12,501 bases of DNA, taken from positions 1-12,501 of the forward strand of contig CAMCWS010000064.1 in NCBI GenBank assembly GCA_945882755.1, written 5' to 3'. Positions 8,030 through 12,501 of the stretch are shown piece after piece. A program made the position numbers and the translations under genes. The notes below the pieces were generated by a model. It searched no databases. It worked only from the letters and a program-made list of their open reading frames with translations, and was not told the origin of the DNA. This stretch comes from Bordetella parapertussis (GTDB taxonomy: Bacteria; Pseudomonadota; Gammaproteobacteria; Burkholderiales; Burkholderiaceae_C). Position 1 is the stretch's first letter, and every line of letters begins with the position of its first letter.

Positions 8030-9371
8030 TGCGCTGTTCCAGCACGGCATAAAAAAATCCATCAAAGCTACTGACTGCATTGTCTAGGAGGCCTGCTGGG
8101 TTTACCGCCCTGCCCGGCATTAAATGCCCAGGGGATGGACGCAATACCGCCTGAGTGTTGCGCGCAAGAAACGAATCGATTTGGTATTGCCCCTCATCCC
8201 GAAACACCGAGCAGGTGCAATAGACCATGCGTCCGCCTGGTGCCAGCAAGGGCCACAAAGCATCCAGCAAACGCCTTTGAGCTTTGACCAAAGCGGGCAG
8301 ATCGCTTTCGCGACGCAGCAAAGGGATGTCCGGATGGCGCCTGACAATACCTGAAGCAGTGCATGGTGCGTCAAGCAAAATCGCGTCAAACAATTGTCCT
8401 GTCCACCAAGTTGGGGTATCGGCCACATCCGCACACACCACCTTGGCTTGCAAACCCAAACGCAGCAAATTCTCTTGAATACGCTCGCAACGCTCGGCAT
8501 CAATCTCCAAGGCCCACACCTCTGCATCGGCATATTCCAATAAGTGCGCAGTTTTGCCGCCTGGGGCAGCGCAAGCATCCAGCACTTGTAAACGATCACC
8601 ATGGCGGTCTGGCAAGCCCTTGAGCAGCAAGGGGACAGCGAGTTGGGCTGCCGCATCTTGCACAGAACACCAACCTTGGGCAAAACCTTCAATGGCTTGA
8701 ACCGGTTTGGCTTGACGCAATACCAAGCCGTCTTCACCCACCGCATCTGCAAGCATGCCTTGCTCTGCCCATTGCTGCTGCAGAGTATCCCTGCCGATTT
8801 TTCGCCGGTTGACCCGCAAGCTCATGGGTGCAGCTTGTTGGCTGGCTTGCAAAATACCTTGCCAGTCGTTGGGGTAGTCGCGCTGAACCCGCTTGATCCA
8901 CCACCCAGGGAAATTCCATTGTGCTGGTAAGCCTTGTAAAGCTTGGTTCATCAATGCTTTTTCTTCGCGCAAAAACCTTCTCACACAGGCGTTGATGAAC
9001 GCGGCTTGCCCCCGCGTCTGCGGGTGGTGTTTGGCTGCTTCCACCAACTGGCTAACCAAGGTATGCACTGGGTACATGGCATCAGCGCCTAGCAACAGCA
9101 AACCCAAACCCGTGCATAACAAGGCATTCACTGGCGCTGAGGGCGCACGCTTGACCAACAAGTCCCTCACCGCTTGCGTGGTTTCCCAGCGTCGCAGCAC
9201 CGCAAACAAAAGCGCCTGTGCCGCTGGACGCAGGGCTTGGGCGACTGAAGCCAAAGCATGGCTGTGGTTTTTGCCCTCCAAAACCATTTGCAATGCACCC
9301 GCACAGGCTTGCAATTGTCGCCACAAAGGTGGGGCTAACGGTGCCAGTTCCTCACTGTGCGCTTGCTTCAT
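8016..9371 (-). CDS. rsmB: 16S rRNA (cytosine(967)-C5)-methyltransferase RsmB
   Basis: A 451-residue SAM-dependent enzyme that methylates C967 of 16S rRNA (family knowledge). An N-terminal NusB-like RNA-binding domain covers about residues 20-150 (with the RGQAAFINACVRRFLRE stretch). The Rossmann methyltransferase domain follows, with SAM motif DACAAPGGKT at 265-274, DAPCTASG at 334-341 (Cys337, product release) and YCTCSVF at 384-390 (Cys387, the nucleophile). The C-terminus DGFFYAVLE is typical. All catalytic residues are present and length is normal. The ATG overlaps the TGA of the LemA-family gene by 4 bp, and no strong ribosome site precedes it, so reinitiation after lemA is likely. In related genomes rsmB often follows def-fmt; here that pair is absent and lemA/rpoC precede it. 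Confidence 0.95.
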   Translation of the reverse strand: MKQAHSEELAPLAPPLWRQLQACAGALQMVLEGKNHSHALASVAQALRPAAQALLFAVLRRWETTQAVRDLLVKRAPSAPVNALLCTGLGLLLLGADAMYPVHTLVSQLVEAAKHHPQTRGQAAFINACVRRFLREEKALMNQALQGLPAQWNFPGWWIKRVQRDYPNDWQGILQASQQAAPMSLRVNRRKIGRDTLQQQWAEQGMLADAVGEDGLVLRQAKPVQAIEGFAQGWCSVQDAAAQLAVPLLLKGLPDRHGDRLQVLDACAAPGGKTAHLLEYADAEVWALEIDAERCERIQENLLRLGLQAKVVCADVADTPTWWTGQLFDAILLDAPCTASGIVRRHPDIPLLRRESDLPALVKAQRRLLDALWPLLAPGGRMVYCTCSVFRDEGQYQIDSFLARNTQAVLRPSPGHLMPGRAVNPAGLLDNAVSSFDGFFYAVLEQRNADV

Positions 9372-9925
9372 GCCAGCGGTCGAGCAGGATGGAATTGAAA
9401 GAGTTTGGCCAATAAAGCTGCAGGGTACTGAGCAATGGCGTGGTTGTAATCTGTGATGCTGGCGTTAAAGCGTTGCACTTCGGGTTGCACCAACATGTCC
9501 AAGGCCAGCCAACGCTGTTGCAAAGCCTCAGGCACATTGACATAAAACGCATCGGGGTGAATCAAGCCAGCCCAAGCCAGTTGCAGCTCAGCGCCAGCGT
9601 CTTGCAAAGCTTGCGTGCTGTCAGGCTCTAGCGGATGCGTCTGCATCCTTGACATTGCCACGGTGAGCAACCCCGCCGAGACTTGCAAGCGCGTCCATGG
9701 GTCGACTTCCAACTCTGGCAAATACGTACTGCCCCATAACTGAGGCGAGGTGGAGGCGGCAGATACGGCTTGTTGCACCACTTCTTGGTACTGCAATAGC
9801 ACAGACTCGAGAGAAATGAATTGCGCACCGATGGCCGCGCGCAAACGAACCAAACGGTTGTAAGCACCCAAGGACCAAAAGATCCCTAGGGCTATGAACA
9901 ACCAAAACCAGCCTGACTTCAGCAT
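9368..9925 (-). CDS. LemA family protein
   Basis: A 185-residue membrane-anchored protein. One N-terminal transmembrane helix (about residues 4-20) is followed by a helical domain with LemA wording: YNRLVRLRAAIGAQF at 22-36 near the membrane and, at the end, FNASITDYNHAIAQYPAALLA, the family's YN-x-x-I-x-x-YP signature. LemA proteins have a coiled helical bundle; their function is poorly known, and they are often paired with HtpX proteases or TPM-domain proteins, neither of which is here. The ATG at 9925-9923 is preferred. A TTG three codons upstream (9934) would lie inside the stem of the intergenic hairpin. There is no clear Shine-Dalgarno before the ATG. The family conservation is weaker in the middle than at the ends, so this is a divergent member. 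Confidence 0.8.
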   Translation of the reverse strand: MLKSGWFWLFIALGIFWSLGAYNRLVRLRAAIGAQFISLESVLLQYQEVVQQAVSAASTSPQLWGSTYLPELEVDPWTRLQVSAGLLTVAMSRMQTHPLEPDSTQALQDAGAELQLAWAGLIHPDAFYVNVPEALQQRWLALDMLVQPEVQRFNASITDYNHAIAQYPAALLAKLFQFHPARPLA

Positions 9926-9931
9926 GGTAGA

Positions 9932-9951
9932 CAAAGGCCCGCAGGCCTTTG
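9932..9951 (-). terminator. Intergenic hairpin between rpoC and lemA, possible attenuator
   Basis: Read on the - strand, the bases form CAAAGGCC-TGCG-GGCCTTTG: a perfect 8-bp stem with a 4-base loop, one base after the rpoC TAA (9955-9953) and 6 bases before the lemA ATG. The stem is followed by UCUACC rather than a U-run, so a strong Rho-independent terminator is unlikely. Partial termination, a processing site, or a block on the lemA ribosome site all fit. The structure is seen directly and the role is inferred. Confidence 0.45.
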
Positions 9952-9952
9952 C

Positions 9953-12501
9953 TTATTCCGCTGGACTCTCTTCGCTGCTGCCTTCTTGCTGCGCCAAAGC
10001 GAGTTCTTCCGCTTCGGTTTCGGCAATTTGACGGCGTTCGGCTTCGTCCATCAGGTCTTTTTCTTTGCGGGCACGGTGGTAAGCCATGCCTGAGCCTGCT
10101 GGAATCAAACGACCCACAATGACGTTTTCTTTCAAGCCACGCAACTCGTCGCGCTTGCCCATGATGGCAGCTTCGGTGAGCACACGTGTGGTTTCTTGGA
10201 AAGAAGCGGCAGAGATAAACGAATCGGTAGACAAGGAAGCCTTGGTGATACCCAGCAACAGATTGGTGTAGGTAGCTGGGATCTTGCCGTCTCTTTGCAG
10301 CGCTTCATTGGTGTTGAGCATTTCAGAACGCTCAACTTGCTCACCGCTGATGTAGCTGGTGTCACCAACGTTGTCGACTACGACACGACGCAGCATTTGT
10401 CGCACGATCACTTCAATGTGCTTGTCATTGATCTTCACGCCTTGCAAACGGTAAACGTCTTGCACTTCGTCGACGATGTAGCGGGCCAACTCTTCAATGC
10501 CCAGCAAACGCAAGATGTCTTGCGGATCGGCGGGACCGTCCACAATGCTCTCGCCCTTGTTGACCACCTGGCCTTCGTGCACCACGATGTTTTTCTCTTT
10601 GGGAATGAGTTCTTCCCAAACCGTGCCTTCAGGATCGGTGATTTGCAAGCGGATCTTGCCTTTGGTTTCTTTACCAAACGACACCGTACCGGTCATCTCA
10701 GCCAAGATGCCTTTGTCCTTGGGTGAGCGAGCTTCGAAGAGTTCGGCCACACGCGGTAAACCACCGGTGATGTCGCGGGTTTTTTGACCTTCGACAGGAA
10801 TACGCGCCAACACTTCGCCTGGTCCCACGTCTTGGCCGTCACGCACTTGAATCAATGCACCGACTTGGAAGCCAATGGTCACTGAGTGGTCGGTGCCAGG
10901 AATCTTGACTTCTTTGCCAGAGGCGTCCATCAACTTCACCTGAGGACGCACCACTTTGGTAGAACCACGACGTTTCGGGTCGATGACCACCAAGGTGGAC
11001 AAACCAGTGACTTCGTCCAATTGCTTGGCGACCGTCAAACCTTCTTCAACATTCTCGAACTGGGTTTTACCAGCGAACTCTGTAATCACGGGACGTGTCA
11101 ACGGATCCCAGTTGGCCAAGATGGTGCCAGCTTTGATGGCTTGGTCTGGCTTGATGGCCAAAATAGCACCGTACGGCACTTTGTGGCGCTCGCGCTCACG
11201 GCCCTGCTCGTCATGAATGACGATCTCGCCCGAACGAGAAATGACCACCAACTCTTTTTTGCTGTTGGTCACATAGCGCATGGTGGCGTTAAAACCAATC
11301 ACCCCGTTGGACTTGGCGTCTACACTGGAGGCAACAGCTGCACGTGAAGCCGCACCACCAATGTGGAAGGTACGCATGGTCAGCTGGGTGCCTGGCTCGC
11401 CAATGGATTGCGCCGCAATCACACCCACGGCCTCGCCCACATTGATCAAACCACCACGGCCCAAATCGCGGCCATAGCACTTGGCGCACAAACCAAAACG
11501 GGTTTCGCAATTAAGCGCAGTGCGTACTTTGATTTCATCCACGCCCAAGAGTTCAATCTCATCGATCAAATCTTCGTCCAACATATGGCCAGCGGGGACC
11601 AAAGTTTGACGAGATTCGGGATGCACCACATCTTCGGCAACAGAGCGGCCCAATACGCGGTCACGCAATGATTCGATGACCTCACCACCTTCAACGATGG
11701 CACGCATGACCTGACCATTGGCTGTGCCACAGTCGTCTTCGATGACCACCAAGTCTTGTGTCACGTCGACCAAGCGGCGTGTCAAGTAGCCTGAGTTGGC
11801 GGTTTTCAACGCCGTGTCAGCCAAGCCCTTACGTGCGCCGTGGGTGGAGATGAAGTACTGCAACACGTTCAGACCTTCGCGGAAGTTCGCGGTGATAGGC
11901 GTTTCAATGATGGAGCCATCAGGCTTAGCCATCAAACCACGCATACCCGCCAACTGGCGAATTTGGGCAGCGGAGCCGCGCGCACCCGAGTCAGCCATCA
12001 TGTAGATGGAGTTGAAAGACTCTTGCTCAACTTCGTTGCCATGTCGGTCAATGGTTTTCTCTTTGCGGAGTTGATCCATCATCACCTTCGACACCGCGTC
12101 ACCCGCTTTGCCCCAGATGTCCACCACCTTGTTGTAGCGCTCACCAGATGTCACCAGACCCGAGACGTATTGCTGCTCGATGTCTTTGACTTCTTTTTCT
12201 GCGCTCTCAATGATGGCGTGTTTTTCTTGCGGCACCAACATATCGTCGATACAGATGGAAATGCCTGCACGGGTTGCCAATCGGAAACCGTTTTGCAGCA
12301 ACTTGTCGGCAAACACCACCGTCTCTTTCAAGCCGCATTTGCGGAAAGAAGTGTTGATGAGCTTGGAGATTTCCTTTTTCTTCAGCGCCTTGTTCAGATT
12401 GCTAAAAGGCAAGCCCTTGGGCAAGATTTCAGACAACAGCGCACGACCCACAGTGGTCTCTACCAAAGACACAGAGCTTGTGAATTCACCGGTTTCTTTG
12501 T
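9953..12501 (-). CDS. rpoC: RNA polymerase beta' subunit, C-terminal part
   Basis: The frame is open to the window edge, so the gene begins beyond 12501 and about 849 C-terminal residues are visible (roughly 60 percent of a 1400-residue beta'). Visible landmarks in order are the bridge helix region ([21 protein letters not shown], codons near 11990-11930) and the second zinc site, whose four cysteines are in DDCGT (codon 11731) and [14 protein letters not shown] (codons 11509, 11488, 11479). Next is the trigger-loop motif [28 protein letters not shown] (about 11439-11355), followed by the long insertion expected for the SI3 region in proteobacterial beta'. The protein ends in an acidic, Glu-rich tail. 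No residue that I can check is missing. It is transcribed towards lemA, whose start lies 27 bp after the stop. Confidence 0.98.
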   Translation of the reverse strand, partial: KETGEFTSSVSLVETTVGRALLSEILPKGLPFSNLNKALKKKEISKLINTSFRKCGLKETVVFADKLLQNGFRLATRAGISICIDDMLVPQEKHAIIESAEKEVKDIEQQYVSGLVTSGERYNKVVDIWGKAGDAVSKVMMDQLRKEKTIDRHGNEVEQESFNSIYMMADSGARGSAAQIRQLAGMRGLMAKPDGSIIETPITANFREGLNVLQYFISTHGARKGLADTALKTANSGYLTRRLVDVTQDLVVIEDDCGTANGQVMRAIVEGGEVIESLRDRVLGRSVAEDVVHPESRQTLVPAGHMLDEDLIDEIELLGVDEIKVRTALNCETRFGLCAKCYGRDLGRGGLINVGEAVGVIAAQSIGEPGTQLTMRTFHIGGAASRAAVASSVDAKSNGVIGFNATMRYVTNSKKELVVISRSGEIVIHDEQGRERERHKVPYGAILAIKPDQAIKAGTILANWDPLTRPVITEFAGKTQFENVEEGLTVAKQLDEVTGLSTLVVIDPKRRGSTKVVRPQVKLMDASGKEVKIPGTDHSVTIGFQVGALIQVRDGQDVGPGEVLARIPVEGQKTRDITGGLPRVAELFEARSPKDKGILAEMTGTVSFGKETKGKIRLQITDPEGTVWEELIPKEKNIVVHEGQVVNKGESIVDGPADPQDILRLLGIEELARYIVDEVQDVYRLQGVKINDKHIEVIVRQMLRRVVVDNVGDTSYISGEQVERSEMLNTNEALQRDGKIPATYTNLLLGITKASLSTDSFISAASFQETTRVLTEAAIMGKRDELRGLKENVIVGRLIPAGSGMAYHRARKEKDLMDEAERRQIAETEAEELALAQQEGSSEESPAE

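Noticed and set aside
8024..8080. Longer N-terminus for the DUF4390 protein starting at 8080
   Set aside because: It would lie wholly inside rsmB and put extra residues ahead of a clear signal peptide; the ATG at 8029 has a better ribosome site.
9926..9934. TTG start for the LemA-family gene at 9934
   Set aside because: The codon falls in the hairpin stem and adds only three residues before a normal ATG.
10196..10726. 176-codon open frame on the + strand within rpoC
   Set aside because: It runs antisense to unmistakable beta' coding sequence, has no recognisable domain and fits the usual mirror frame of a GC-rich gene.

Overview
The window looks like a piece of a betaproteobacterial chromosome, most likely order Burkholderiales and family Comamonadaceae-like. 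This is a family-level impression from protein wording and gene content: a fused B12-dependent IcmF mutase, an NtrY-type kinase paired with a receiver-Fis regulator, and an RsmB-DUF4390-NtrY block. It is not a database result. It is mostly ordinary chromosome with no insertion sequence, phage, CRISPR or RNA gene that I can see. The coding density is very high and the only gap over 100 bp is 373-492.

Left part, + strand (1-4455). The 3' end of an amidase-signature gene (1-372) is followed by a 120-bp gap holding a TATGAT hexamer and an odd-spaced dyad. Next comes a 1116-residue fused isobutyryl-CoA mutase (icmF, 493-3843), which joins a B12-binding domain, a MeaB-like G-protein chaperone and the mutase barrel in one chain. 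A small polytopic membrane protein with MASE1-like wording (3871-4455) follows.

Right part, - strand (12501 down to 4452). The order of transcription is rpoC (3' part), a LemA-family protein, rsmB (16S rRNA m5C967 methyltransferase), a secreted DUF4390 protein, an NtrY-type sensor kinase and a response regulator with a Fis-type HTH but no AAA+ domain. Junctions are 4-bp or slightly longer overlaps, or gaps under 30 bp, so the five genes after rpoC look like one translationally coupled unit. A perfect 8-bp hairpin sits between the rpoC stop codon and the lemA start. The two gene sets converge at 4452-4455, where their stop codons share bases.

The most unusual item is inside icmF. A 60-bp near-perfect palindrome (1298-1357) carries GGGGTCAGA/TCTGACCCC arms and a GCGAAGC mini-hairpin at its tip. 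It is read in frame as roughly 23 extra residues in the G-domain, between the conserved RMNAI and [10 protein letters not shown] segments. It looks like a REP/RAYT-type mobile palindrome that inserted into an essential domain of a metabolic enzyme without breaking the frame.
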